Assembly: GCA_031546815.1 (NCBI GenBank)
Contig: JAVBJV010000021.1
Location: 1-64,000, forward strand
From: JAVBJV01 sp031546815
GTDB taxonomy: Bacteria > Pseudomonadota > Alphaproteobacteria > Acetobacterales > Acetobacteraceae
Length of the DNA: 64,000 bases
Direction of reading: 5' to 3'
This document shows, in pieces, positions 46,285 through 53,902 of this stretch. Made by a program: the position numbers and the translations under genes. Positions within the stretch are counted from its first letter, which is position 1. Each line of letters opens with the position of its first letter. The notes under the pieces are model-generated. The model had not been told where the DNA came from, searched no databases, and saw nothing but the letters and a program-made list of their open reading frames with translations.

Positions 46285-47346
46285 TTATTGCCCGCTACGC
46301 TCGATCTGCCGCCAGCGGGCGACGTTGCGGTTGTGTTCATCCAGCGTGCGCGCGAATGCGTGCCCACCAGTGCCGTCCGCCACAAAATACAGCGCATCGG
46401 TCGGAGTCGGGTTCGCCACCGCCCGCAGTGACGCCAGACCCGGCGAGGCAATCGGCCCCGGCGGCAGACCGCGATTACGATAGGTGTTGAACGGGCTGTC
46501 CACATCCAGATCGGCCCGTGTAATCCCCCGATCCAGCACACCGCGCCCGTTGCTGACCGCATAGATCACCGTCGGGTCGGTCTGCAGCGGCATGTTCTGG
46601 CGCAGGCGGTTGATGAACACTCCCGCCACCATGCCGCGCTCTTCCGGCTTTCCGGTTTCGCGTTCGACGATGCTGGCCAGAATCAGCAGCTCGCGCGGCG
46701 AGGCCAGCGGCAGGTTCGGCGCACGCCCGGCCCAGACTTCGGCCAGCGCCTTGTCCATCGCCGCACGGGCACGCACCAGCATCTCGCTGCGCTTGGTGTC
46801 GTATTCGAAGGCGTAGGTTTCCGGCAGCACACTGCCCTCGGGCAGGGCGTTGCCCAGACCAGACAGGCCCTCGACACGGACCAGCAATTCGTTGATCTGC
46901 ACCGCTGTCAGCCCCTCGGGGATAGTCATCCGCCGCTGGATCGAACGCGCCGTGCGCAATATGGTCAGCACTTGGCGCAGGCTGGCCTGTGCCGGGAACG
47001 CGAATTCCCCGGCGCGCAGTGGCCCTTCCTTCTGCGTCAACGTGACGGCAACCAGAAGCGCCCGCGAATCCGTAATCGCGCCCGCATCCTGCAACGCTGT
47101 CCCAATCGCCGAGAGCGACCCGCGCGGCACGACGATGTTGCGGTCTTCCGTCAGCGGCCCGGCACCCTGATACATGTGATATGCCCAGTATCCGGCACCA
47201 CACACCGCCACCGTCAGCAGCAGGATAATGGTGAACAGCCGCCGCAACCAGCGCACAAACCAGCGCGGCGCCTTGCGGCGCGGCGGCGGAGGTGGTGGGG
47301 GCGGCGGAGGTGCTGCCCCATCCGTCGGCTGATCAGCCTCGGACAT
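46285..47346 (-). CDS. mltG: endolytic murein transglycosylase MltG
   Basis: Inner-membrane lytic transglycosylase that cuts nascent glycan strands and sets their length. 353 aa: a cytoplasmic N-terminus with ten consecutive prolines (13-22), one TM helix (about 38-58), a LysM-like part and the YceG catalytic domain with the active Glu in LASIVERETGKPEER and QTDPTVIYA. Starts 2 bp after fabF, so co-translated with fatty-acid genes, a common alphaproteobacterial arrangement. Confidence 0.95.
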   Translation of the reverse strand: MSEADQPTDGAAPPPPPPPPPPRRKAPRWFVRWLRRLFTIILLLTVAVCGAGYWAYHMYQGAGPLTEDRNIVVPRGSLSAIGTALQDAGAITDSRALLVAVTLTQKEGPLRAGEFAFPAQASLRQVLTILRTARSIQRRMTIPEGLTAVQINELLVRVEGLSGLGNALPEGSVLPETYAFEYDTKRSEMLVRARAAMDKALAEVWAGRAPNLPLASPRELLILASIVERETGKPEERGMVAGVFINRLRQNMPLQTDPTVIYAVSNGRGVLDRGITRADLDVDSPFNTYRNRGLPPGPIASPGLASLRAVANPTPTDALYFVADGTGGHAFARTLDEHNRNVARWRQIERSGQ

Positions 47347-47348
47347 TA

Positions 47349-48611
47349 TCAGTTATGGCGACGGAACAGGATCGAGGCGTTGGTCCCACCAAACCCGAAG
47401 CTGTTCGACAGCGCGATGTCGATCTTGCGCGGCTGGGCTTGTTTGGCCACCCGGTCGATCACGCTTTCGCGGCTCGGCGCGTCCAGGTTCAGCGTCGGCG
47501 GAGCAACCTGATCGCGCAGCGCCAGAACGCTGAAAATCGATTCGATCGCGCCAGCCGCACCCAGCAGATGCCCGGTCGCCGACTTAGTGGACGACATCGC
47601 CACCGTCTTTGCCGAATCGCCGAAGAAGCGTTCCGCGGCTTCCAGTTCCAGATCGTCGCCCATCGGCGTCGAGGTGCCGTGCGCGTTGATGTACTGGACC
47701 TGATCCGGCGTCAGCTTGCCGTTCTTGAAGGCCGCCTTCATGGCGCGATACGCGCCGTCGTGGCCTTCTGCCGGTGAGGTGATGTGATAGGCATCGCCCG
47801 ACATCCCATAGCCCGCGAATTCACCATAAATCTTCGCGCCGCGCTTCTTGGCGTGTTCGTATTCTTCCAGCACCACAACACCGGCGCCTTCACCCATCAC
47901 AAACCCGTCGCGGTCCTTGTCCCACGGGCGCGAAGCCTTGGTGGGGGTATCGTTGAAGTTGGTCGACATCGCACGGGCCGCGCAGAAACCCGCGATCCCC
48001 ACTGTGCACACCGCCGCTTCCGCACCACCGGCCACCATCACGTCGGCATCGCCCATCTGAATCAGACGCGCGGCATCGCCGATCGCATGTACACCAGTCG
48101 CACAGGCCGTCACCACTGCGTGGTTCGGCCCCTTGAATCCGTATTTGATCGAGGTATGGCCCGAGACCAGGTTGATCAGCGCTGAGGGGATGAAGAACGG
48201 CGACAGACGCCGCGCCTTGCCTTCGGCCACCTGCAACGAGGCTTCGTAAATGCTCTGCAGACCGCCAATGCCCGAACCGATCATCACGCCGGTTGCCCAC
48301 TGGTCTTCCTCGGTGTTCGCGACCCAGCCGGAATCTTCCACGGCTTCGGTTGCGGCAACCAGACCCAGATGGATGAAGCGGTCCATCTTCTTCTGATCCT
48401 TGACCGGGATCCACTCGGCCATGTCGAGCTTGCCCTCGGCCTTGGTGCCCGCGGGCACCTGCCCTGCGATGCGGGTTGGAAGATCCTGGAGATCGCAGCC
48501 AGTAATCGGGCCGATCCCGGATTCACCCGCAAGCAGGCGCTTCCAGACGTTTTCGACACCCAGACCCAGCGGAGAGGCAATGCCCATCCCGGTAACGACA
48601 ACACGACGCAT
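47349..48611 (-). CDS. fabF: 3-oxoacyl-[acyl-carrier-protein] synthase II
   Basis: Condensing enzyme of fatty-acid elongation. 420 aa with catalytic Cys in VTACATGVHAIGDA, and the two active-site His in NAHGTSTPMGD and SATGHLLGAAGAIE. ATG 48611 has GAGGG about 7 nt upstream; an in-frame TTG two codons earlier is less likely. It is separated from acpP by repeat R6. Confidence 0.97.
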   Translation of the reverse strand: MRRVVVTGMGIASPLGLGVENVWKRLLAGESGIGPITGCDLQDLPTRIAGQVPAGTKAEGKLDMAEWIPVKDQKKMDRFIHLGLVAATEAVEDSGWVANTEEDQWATGVMIGSGIGGLQSIYEASLQVAEGKARRLSPFFIPSALINLVSGHTSIKYGFKGPNHAVVTACATGVHAIGDAARLIQMGDADVMVAGGAEAAVCTVGIAGFCAARAMSTNFNDTPTKASRPWDKDRDGFVMGEGAGVVVLEEYEHAKKRGAKIYGEFAGYGMSGDAYHITSPAEGHDGAYRAMKAAFKNGKLTPDQVQYINAHGTSTPMGDDLELEAAERFFGDSAKTVAMSSTKSATGHLLGAAGAIESIFSVLALRDQVAPPTLNLDAPSRESVIDRVAKQAQPRKIDIALSNSFGFGGTNASILFRRHN

Positions 48612-48650
48612 CTTCAAACCCTCGCAAAACTAATCCGGTCCAAGTTCCGG

Positions 48651-48793
48651 AAACGTGTTCGAGACTGCGCTACGGTGAGTCGAATGATGGTGCTTCCCGA
48701 GACCCGGCGCGCAGCGGGCACTGGCCCGTGAGCACCGGAAGCGGAGGGAAGTGCCGTCAGACGACCACCGCAGTAGCAGTATCGAATACGTTT
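48651..48793 (-). repeat. structured intergenic repeat, copy R6 (between acpP and fabF)
   Basis: The outer arms AAACGTGTTCGA (48651-48662) and TCGAATACGTTT (48782-48793) pair with one G-T. The right arm reaches the acpP TAA stop. Inner hairpin CGGGC-ACTG-GCCCG; core GTGAGCACCGGAAGCGGAG, then GGAAGTGCC. Box GGTGAGTCGAATGATGG links it to R1, R2 and R4. It fills nearly all of the acpP-fabF spacer, ending 39 bp before fabF. Confidence 0.82.
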
Positions 48794-49032
48794 TAGGCGC
48801 GCTGCTTTTCTTCGATGTAGCTCACGGCGTCGCCGACGGTCTGGATCTTGCCAGCGGCTTCTTCCGGGATTTCGACTTCGAAGGCTTCTTCGAACGCCAT
48901 CACCAGTTCAACCGTGTCCAGGCTGTCCGCGCCCAGGTCGTCGATGAAGCTGGCGGTCGGCACGACCTTCGCTTCGTCCACACCCAGGTGTTCAATCACA
49001 ATCTTCTTAACCCGATCGGCGATATCGCTCAT
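48793..49032 (-). CDS. acpP: acyl carrier protein
   Basis: 79-aa acidic four-helix carrier for growing acyl chains. The phosphopantetheine serine is in GADSLDTVELVMAFEEAF. ATG 49032 is preceded by AGGAG. Standard place between fabG and fabF. Its stop borders repeat R6. Confidence 0.97.
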   Translation of the reverse strand: MSDIADRVKKIVIEHLGVDEAKVVPTASFIDDLGADSLDTVELVMAFEEAFEVEIPEEAAGKIQTVGDAVSYIEEKQRA

Positions 49033-49147
49033 GCCGTGTACTCCTGCCCGTCCGTAATGAAAACCAATGCCTCGATGCCACGTTCCGGGGGCTGAACAGG
49101 CAGGCCGACTCGGCACCGCAACCCGACCCCGAAAGGAGGATACGCGG

Positions 49148-49176
49148 CGCATAGCATGTCTCCCGCCCGAGGCCAA
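49148..49176 (-). promoter_or_regulatory. possible acpP promoter
   Basis: Minus strand TTGGCC (49176-49171), 17-bp spacer, TATGCG (49153-49148), in the 170-bp fabG-acpP spacer. An extra promoter for acpP would fit its need for high expression. Next to it is a short perfect hairpin CCCCG-AA-CGGGG (49182-49193). Confidence 0.35.
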
Positions 49177-49202
49177 TCCGGCCCCGAACGGGGGAACAAT
49201 CC

Positions 49203-49940
49203 TCAGACCATCGCCATGCCGCCATTGGCATGCAAGGTCGCACCCGTCACCCACCCGGCTTCGTCCGACGCCAGATAGACGACCGCCGCCGCGATGTCCT
49301 GCGGCTGGCCCAGACGGGTCAGCGGGATGCGTTCGGTCAGCTTCGCCTTCTGCTCGGCCGACAGCGCATCCGTCATGGGGGTCTCGATAAACCCGGGCGC
49401 GACAACATTCAATGTAATCCCGCGCGCCGCAACTTCCTGCGCTAAGGCCTTGGTCATGCCGACCAGCCCGGCCTTGGCCGAGGCATAGTTGGCCTGCCCC
49501 GGATTACCGGTGGCGCCCACGATGCTGGAAATGTTCACCACCCGGCCGGCACGGCGCTTCATCATGCCCTTCAGGGCGGCGCGCGTCAGGCGGAACGGGG
49601 CAGTCAGGTCGATGTCGATCACCTGCTGCCAGGCTTCGTCGGTCATGCGGATGGCCAGCGTGTCGCGCGTCAGGCCCGCATTGTTCACCAGAATATGCAG
49701 CGGACCGGCGGCAGCTTCGGCGTCCTCGATCAGCTTGTCGGCGGCGGCGGCATCGGCCAGATTGGCCGTGCACACATGCACGCGGTCTTTCAGTTCGGTG
49801 GCCAGCGCGTCCAGCGCGTCGCGCCGCGTGCCAGACAGCACGACGATGGCACCCTGACGGTGCAGGGCGCGCGCGATTTCGGCCCCGATGCCACCCGAGG
49901 CACCGGTTACCAGCGCAACTTTTCCATCCAGACGGAACAT
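49203..49940 (-). CDS. fabG: 3-oxoacyl-[acyl-carrier-protein] reductase
   Basis: NADPH-dependent SDR that reduces 3-oxoacyl-ACP. 245 aa with cofactor loop TGASGGIG, NNAG, catalytic Ser in NISSIVG and Y-x3-K in YASAKAG, end TLHANGGMAMV. ATG 49940 has AAAGGGA 6 nt upstream. 11 bp after fabD. Confidence 0.97.
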   Translation of the reverse strand: MFRLDGKVALVTGASGGIGAEIARALHRQGAIVVLSGTRRDALDALATELKDRVHVCTANLADAAAADKLIEDAEAAAGPLHILVNNAGLTRDTLAIRMTDEAWQQVIDIDLTAPFRLTRAALKGMMKRRAGRVVNISSIVGATGNPGQANYASAKAGLVGMTKALAQEVAARGITLNVVAPGFIETPMTDALSAEQKAKLTERIPLTRLGQPQDIAAAVVYLASDEAGWVTGATLHANGGMAMV

Positions 49941-49951
49941 GGCAGTCCCTT

Positions 49952-50890
49952 TCAGAGTGTTTTCAGGAACGCTTCGACATCGGCGGGCACGCCGACCGAA
50001 ACGCCCGTGGCGTCCGGCGCGATGCGCTTGACCAGACCGGCCAGCACCTTGCCCGAGCCGAGCTCGACAAATTCGGTCACACCGGCTTCCACCATCGCCT
50101 GCACGCTTTCGCGCCAGCGGACGGTGCCGGTTACCTGCTGCACCAGCAGATCGCGGATCTCGTCCGGGCTGGTGGTCTTGGCTGCGGTCACGTTGGCGAT
50201 CAGCGGCAGCGCCGGGATCTGCACTGGGGCCGCGCCCAGCGCGTCGCGCATGGCGGAAGCAGCCGGGGCCATCAGCGAGCAATGGAACGGCGCCGAAACC
50301 GGCAGCAGCATGGCGCGCTTCACGCCCTTGGCCTTGGCAACTTCGATGGCGCGTTCGATGGCTGCCTTGTGGCCGGAGATGACCACCTGACCGCCGCCAT
50401 TATCATTCGCGATTTCAGCCACTTCGCCCTGAGCTGCCTCGGCGCAGATTGCCGCGGCCTGATCCAGCTCGACCCCCAGCAGCGCGGCCATTGCGCCCAG
50501 ACCCGGGGCGACGGCCTTCTGCATGGCTTGCCCGCGCAGTTTCAGCAGGCGGGCGGCCGTCGGCACGTCGAACGCGTTGCCCGCAGCCAACGCACTGTAT
50601 TCGCCCAGACTATGGCCGGCGAGCAGCGCGCCCTTGTCCCACAGGGAGACCTTGCCCTCGCGCTCCAGCACCCGCACGACCGCCATCGAGACAGCCATCA
50701 GCGCAGGCTGGGCGTTCTCGGTCAGGGTGAGTTCCTCGCCCGGGCCGTCGAACATCAGCTTGGACAGACGCTGGCCCAGGGCCTCGTCGACTTCCTCGAA
50801 CACTTCGCGGGCGGACGAAAACGCGGCGGCGAGATCGCGGCCCATACCTACGGCCTGGCTACCCTGACCTGGAAAAACAAATGCGCGCAC
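49952..50890 (-). CDS. fabD: malonyl-CoA-[acyl-carrier-protein] transacylase
   Basis: Loads malonyl groups onto ACP. 312 aa from GTG 50890 (VRAFVFPGQGSQAVGMG), with AGGGA upstream. Active Ser in GHSLGEYSALAA, Arg in LLKLRGQAMQ, His in SAPFHCSLM. A longer in-frame opening to 50965 crosses the promoter. First gene of fabD-fabG-acpP-fabF-mltG. Confidence 0.95.
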   Translation of the reverse strand: MRAFVFPGQGSQAVGMGRDLAAAFSSAREVFEEVDEALGQRLSKLMFDGPGEELTLTENAQPALMAVSMAVVRVLEREGKVSLWDKGALLAGHSLGEYSALAAGNAFDVPTAARLLKLRGQAMQKAVAPGLGAMAALLGVELDQAAAICAEAAQGEVAEIANDNGGGQVVISGHKAAIERAIEVAKAKGVKRAMLLPVSAPFHCSLMAPAASAMRDALGAAPVQIPALPLIANVTAAKTTSPDEIRDLLVQQVTGTVRWRESVQAMVEAGVTEFVELGSGKVLAGLVKRIAPDATGVSVGVPADVEAFLKTL

Positions 50891-50943
50891 CGGGGTTCCC
50901 TCGGTTGTGGCGGAAAAACTGAGTCTGAAGTCTGTGGCCGCGG

Positions 50944-50972
50944 GGCTTAGACGCGCGTAACCCAAACGTCAA
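50944..50972 (-). promoter_or_regulatory. possible fabD operon promoter
   Basis: Minus strand TTGACG (50972-50967), 17-bp spacer, TAAGCC (50949-50944). Good -35, weak -10, about 55 bp before the fabD GTG. Confidence 0.4.
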
Positions 50973-51022
50973 CAGAACCTCTCCAGGCAGAACGCCCTCG
51001 GGGTGGTAATCTGCCGCCCCGC

Positions 51023-51052
51023 TTGCGCCCGACGGTCTTTTGCCTTTATACG
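51023..51052 (+). promoter_or_regulatory. possible rpsF operon promoter
   Basis: TTGCGC (51023-51028), 18-bp spacer, TATACG (51047-51052), about 95 bp before rpsF. Position and leader length suit a ribosomal-protein operon. Confidence 0.45.
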
Positions 51053-51147
51053 CACCTCCTCCCTGCCGGGCGGAAGGCATCCGCTCGGCTATGCCTGCTT
51101 GTCCATGGGGGACAAACGCAGGAAGAGACAAGCCAAAGGGGCCATAT

Positions 51148-51624
51148 ATGCCTTTGTACGAAAGCGTGCTCATCGCACGTAACGATATTACGCAGCAGCA
51201 GGCCGAAGCCATTCTGGACAACGTTGCCGCCTATCTTGAAGAAACCAAGACCGGTGAAATCAAGAAGCGCGAATACTGGGGCCTGCGTACCCTGACCTAC
51301 CGGATCAAGAAGAACCGCAAGGGTCATTACATGCTGCTGGGTCTGGACGTCACACCCGCCGGGCTGACCGAAATTGAACGCCAGCTGCGTCTGAATGAAG
51401 ACATGCTGCGCTTCATGTCGATCCGCATTGACGAAATCGACGAAAATCCGTCGATCATCCTCAGCAAGCGTTCGGACGATCGCGACAGCAAGTTCCGTGG
51501 TCCGAAGGCTCCGGGTCGCTTTGAATCGGGCCGTCGCCGCAGCTTCGACGACCGTGAAGAATTCCGCGCCCGCGGCGACGCAGGTCCGGAAGATGGCGAT
51601 GATCTGATGGCGGTGGAGGAATAA
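51148..51624 (+). CDS. rpsF: 30S ribosomal protein S6
   Basis: Small-subunit protein binding 16S rRNA with S18. 158 aa: the S6 fold in the first 100 residues (MPLYESVLIARNDITQQQAE), then a long charged tail (RRRSFDDREEFRARGDAGPEDGDD), as in other alphaproteobacteria. Upstream in-frame ATG codons (51040) are rejected because the homology starts at 51148. Confidence 0.97.
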   Translation: MPLYESVLIARNDITQQQAEAILDNVAAYLEETKTGEIKKREYWGLRTLTYRIKKNRKGHYMLLGLDVTPAGLTEIERQLRLNEDMLRFMSIRIDEIDENPSIILSKRSDDRDSKFRGPKAPGRFESGRRRSFDDREEFRARGDAGPEDGDDLMAVEE

Positions 51625-51626
51625 TC

Positions 51627-51896
51627 ATGTCGGATGAAGTGAATATCGCGACCCGTCGCACCGCCGTTGGCGCGCGCCGTCCGTTCTATCGCCGCAAGAA
51701 GTCCTGCCCGTTCGCAGGGGCCAATGCACCGAAGATCGACTACAAGGACGTGCGTCTGCTGTCGCGCTTCCTGTCTGAACGCGGCAAGATCGTGCCTGCA
51801 CGTATCACCGCCGTCTCCGCCAAGAAGCAGCGCGAACTCGCCAACGCGATCAAGCGCGCACGCTTCCTGGCCTTGCTGCCCTATGTGATGGTTTAA
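51627..51896 (+). CDS. rpsR: 30S ribosomal protein S18
   Basis: 89 aa, partner of S6 on the 30S platform, with the signature RRPFYRRKKSCPF and IDYKDVRLLSRFLSERGKI. 2 bp after rpsF. Confidence 0.97.
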   Translation: MSDEVNIATRRTAVGARRPFYRRKKSCPFAGANAPKIDYKDVRLLSRFLSERGKIVPARITAVSAKKQRELANAIKRARFLALLPYVMV

Positions 51897-51910
51897 GGAG
51901 CACACACCAG

Positions 51911-52477
51911 ATGGCAAACATCGAAGTGATCCTGCTCCAGCGCGTCGCTAAGCTGGGGCAGATGGGTGAAATGGTCTCGGTCAAGCCGGGCTATGCGCGC
52001 AACTATCTGTTGCCGCAGAAGAAGGCGCTGCGCGCCACCAAGGCAAACGCAGCGCAGTTCGAAACGCAGCGCGTGCAGCTGGAAGCGCAGAACCTGAAGC
52101 GCCGTGAAGAAGCCGAACGCATTGCTGAACGCGTCGCCGGTCTGACTGTCGTGATCATCCGCCAGGCGGGTGAATCGGGCAGCCTGTACGGTTCGGTCAC
52201 GCCGCGCGATATCTCGGTCGCATGCTCGGCTTCGGGCCTGACGATCGGGCGCGAGCAGGTTCTGCTCGAACATCCGATGAAGATCCTCGGCCTGCACAAG
52301 GTGAACGTGGAACTGCATCCGGAAGTTCACATGGACGTGATCGTGAACATCGCCCGCAGCCCGGAAGAAGCCGAAAAGCAGGCTCTGGGTGAAGCGGTAG
52401 CGGTGGTCGAAGAAGACGTCGCCGAACAGGAAGTGTTCGAAGAAGATCCCGCAGAAGAAGCCGAAGCCCAGGCGTAA
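51911..52477 (+). CDS. rplI: 50S ribosomal protein L9
   Basis: 188 aa: an N-terminal domain with the L9 signature (VAKLGQMGEMVSVKPGYARNYLLPQ), a connecting helix and a C-terminal domain, then a 35-residue acidic tail (EEDVAEQEVFEEDPAEE) as seen in alphaproteobacteria. Last gene of rpsF-rpsR-rplI. Confidence 0.97.
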   Translation: MANIEVILLQRVAKLGQMGEMVSVKPGYARNYLLPQKKALRATKANAAQFETQRVQLEAQNLKRREEAERIAERVAGLTVVIIRQAGESGSLYGSVTPRDISVACSASGLTIGREQVLLEHPMKILGLHKVNVELHPEVHMDVIVNIARSPEEAEKQALGEAVAVVEEDVAEQEVFEEDPAEEAEAQA

Positions 52478-52504
52478 TCGCCCGCTACGGACAACCTGAA
52501 CGTG

Positions 52505-52537
52505 AAAAAGACCGGGGCAGTGCTCCGGTCTTTTTTT
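52505..52537 (+). terminator. Rho-independent terminator after rplI
   Basis: AAAAAGACCGG and CCGGTCTTTTT form an 11-bp stem with a 9-nt loop; the T-run is seven T, the strongest terminator in the window. 27 bp after rplI. Confidence 0.92.
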
Positions 52538-52632
52538 ATTGGGCGTTTTTACCGGAAGATTGACCTCTATTATTTTGACGCGAGCGTAACGATCTCTGCA
52601 TTCTGAGCCTCAAAAGAATGGCGGAGGATGAC

Positions 52633-53871
52633 ATGCTCGATTCCATCCTGAAGCGGCTGATTGTGCGCGGCAGCCTGACGGTGCTGTATCCGAACGGGGA
52701 CATTCGCCATTACCGTGGCGAGGCCGGGCCGCATGCGGCGTTCACACTGCGTAACAGGACCGCCATCCGCCGCATGGTCCTGAACCCCGCGCTGGGCTTT
52801 GGCGAGGCGTATATGGACGGCCACATCGCCCCGGCGCAGGACAGTTCGATCTACGACGTGCTGAACGTGCTGATGCTGAATTCCGAGGCAGTGTTCACGC
52901 GCCACCCGATGATGCGGTTGCAGCAGTGGCTGTCGGGCTGGGGGCGGCGGTTTTCGCAACACAATCCGGCGCGGCGGTCGCGGCACAATGTCGCGCATCA
53001 CTACGACCTCAGTCGGCGCTTGTATGCGATGTTCCTGGACCGGGACTGGCAGTATTCCTGCGCCTATTTCGCCACCGGTCAGGAAAGTATCGAGGAAGCG
53101 CAGGCCGCCAAGAAACGCCACATCGCCGCCAAGCTGCATCTGGAACGCCCGGGGTTGCGGGTACTGGACATCGGCTGCGGCTGGGGCGGCATGGCGCTGA
53201 GCCTGGCGCGGGGCTGGGGGGCGCATGTCACCGGCATCACCCTGTCCACCGAACAGCTGAACGAAACCCGCGCCCGGGCCGAGGCCGAGGGCCTGTCCGA
53301 CCTGGTGCACGCCGAGCTGATGGATTACCGCGCGCTGAACGGACAGTTCGACCGCATCGTCTCGGTCGGCATGTTCGAACATGTGGGCATCCGGCATTAT
53401 CAGGAATTCTTCCAGACGATCCGGAACACGTTAGCCGAGGATGGCGTTGCACTTTTGCATACGATTGGGCGGTCGGACGGACCGGGCAGCACAAATCCGT
53501 GGATGCAGAAATATATTTTCCCCGGCGGCTACGCCCCTGCCCTGTCGGAAATCCTGCCGCACATCGAAAAGGCCGGACTGATCGTGACGGATATCGAGGT
53601 GCAGCGCCTGCATTACGCGAAGACGCTCTGCGCGTGGCGGCGGCGCTTTGCGGCGAATCGCGATGCCATCGCCTCGCTTTACGATGAACGGTTCTGCCGG
53701 ATGTTCGAATTCTATCTGGCGGGCAGCGAACTGGCGTTCCGGCATCAGGGGCACGTGGTGTTCCAGATCCAGATGACCCGCAAACAGGACGCTCTGCCGC
53801 TGACCCGCGACTATATGTTCGACATCGAACGCGCCACGCCGCTGCGGGTAACACGGTCTGTTTCGAGCTGA
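52633..53871 (+). CDS. cyclopropane-fatty-acyl-phospholipid synthase family methyltransferase
   Basis: SAM-dependent enzyme acting on unsaturated phospholipid acyl chains. 412 aa with an N-terminal lipid-binding part (SLTVLYPNGDIRHYRG), HYDLSRRLYAMFLDRDWQYSCAYF (the family signature), motif I VLDIGCGWGGMALSLA, and GMFEHVGIRHYQEFF. ATG 52633 has GGAGG 5 nt upstream; an in-frame ATG at 52618 lacks this. Many alphaproteobacteria have several paralogs, some not true Cfa, so cyclopropanation is probable but not certain. Confidence 0.9.
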   Translation: MLDSILKRLIVRGSLTVLYPNGDIRHYRGEAGPHAAFTLRNRTAIRRMVLNPALGFGEAYMDGHIAPAQDSSIYDVLNVLMLNSEAVFTRHPMMRLQQWLSGWGRRFSQHNPARRSRHNVAHHYDLSRRLYAMFLDRDWQYSCAYFATGQESIEEAQAAKKRHIAAKLHLERPGLRVLDIGCGWGGMALSLARGWGAHVTGITLSTEQLNETRARAEAEGLSDLVHAELMDYRALNGQFDRIVSVGMFEHVGIRHYQEFFQTIRNTLAEDGVALLHTIGRSDGPGSTNPWMQKYIFPGGYAPALSEILPHIEKAGLIVTDIEVQRLHYAKTLCAWRRRFAANRDAIASLYDERFCRMFEFYLAGSELAFRHQGHVVFQIQMTRKQDALPLTRDYMFDIERATPLRVTRSVSS

Positions 53872-53902
53872 GACCGACTCGCCATCCAAAGACGGCTGGG
53901 GT

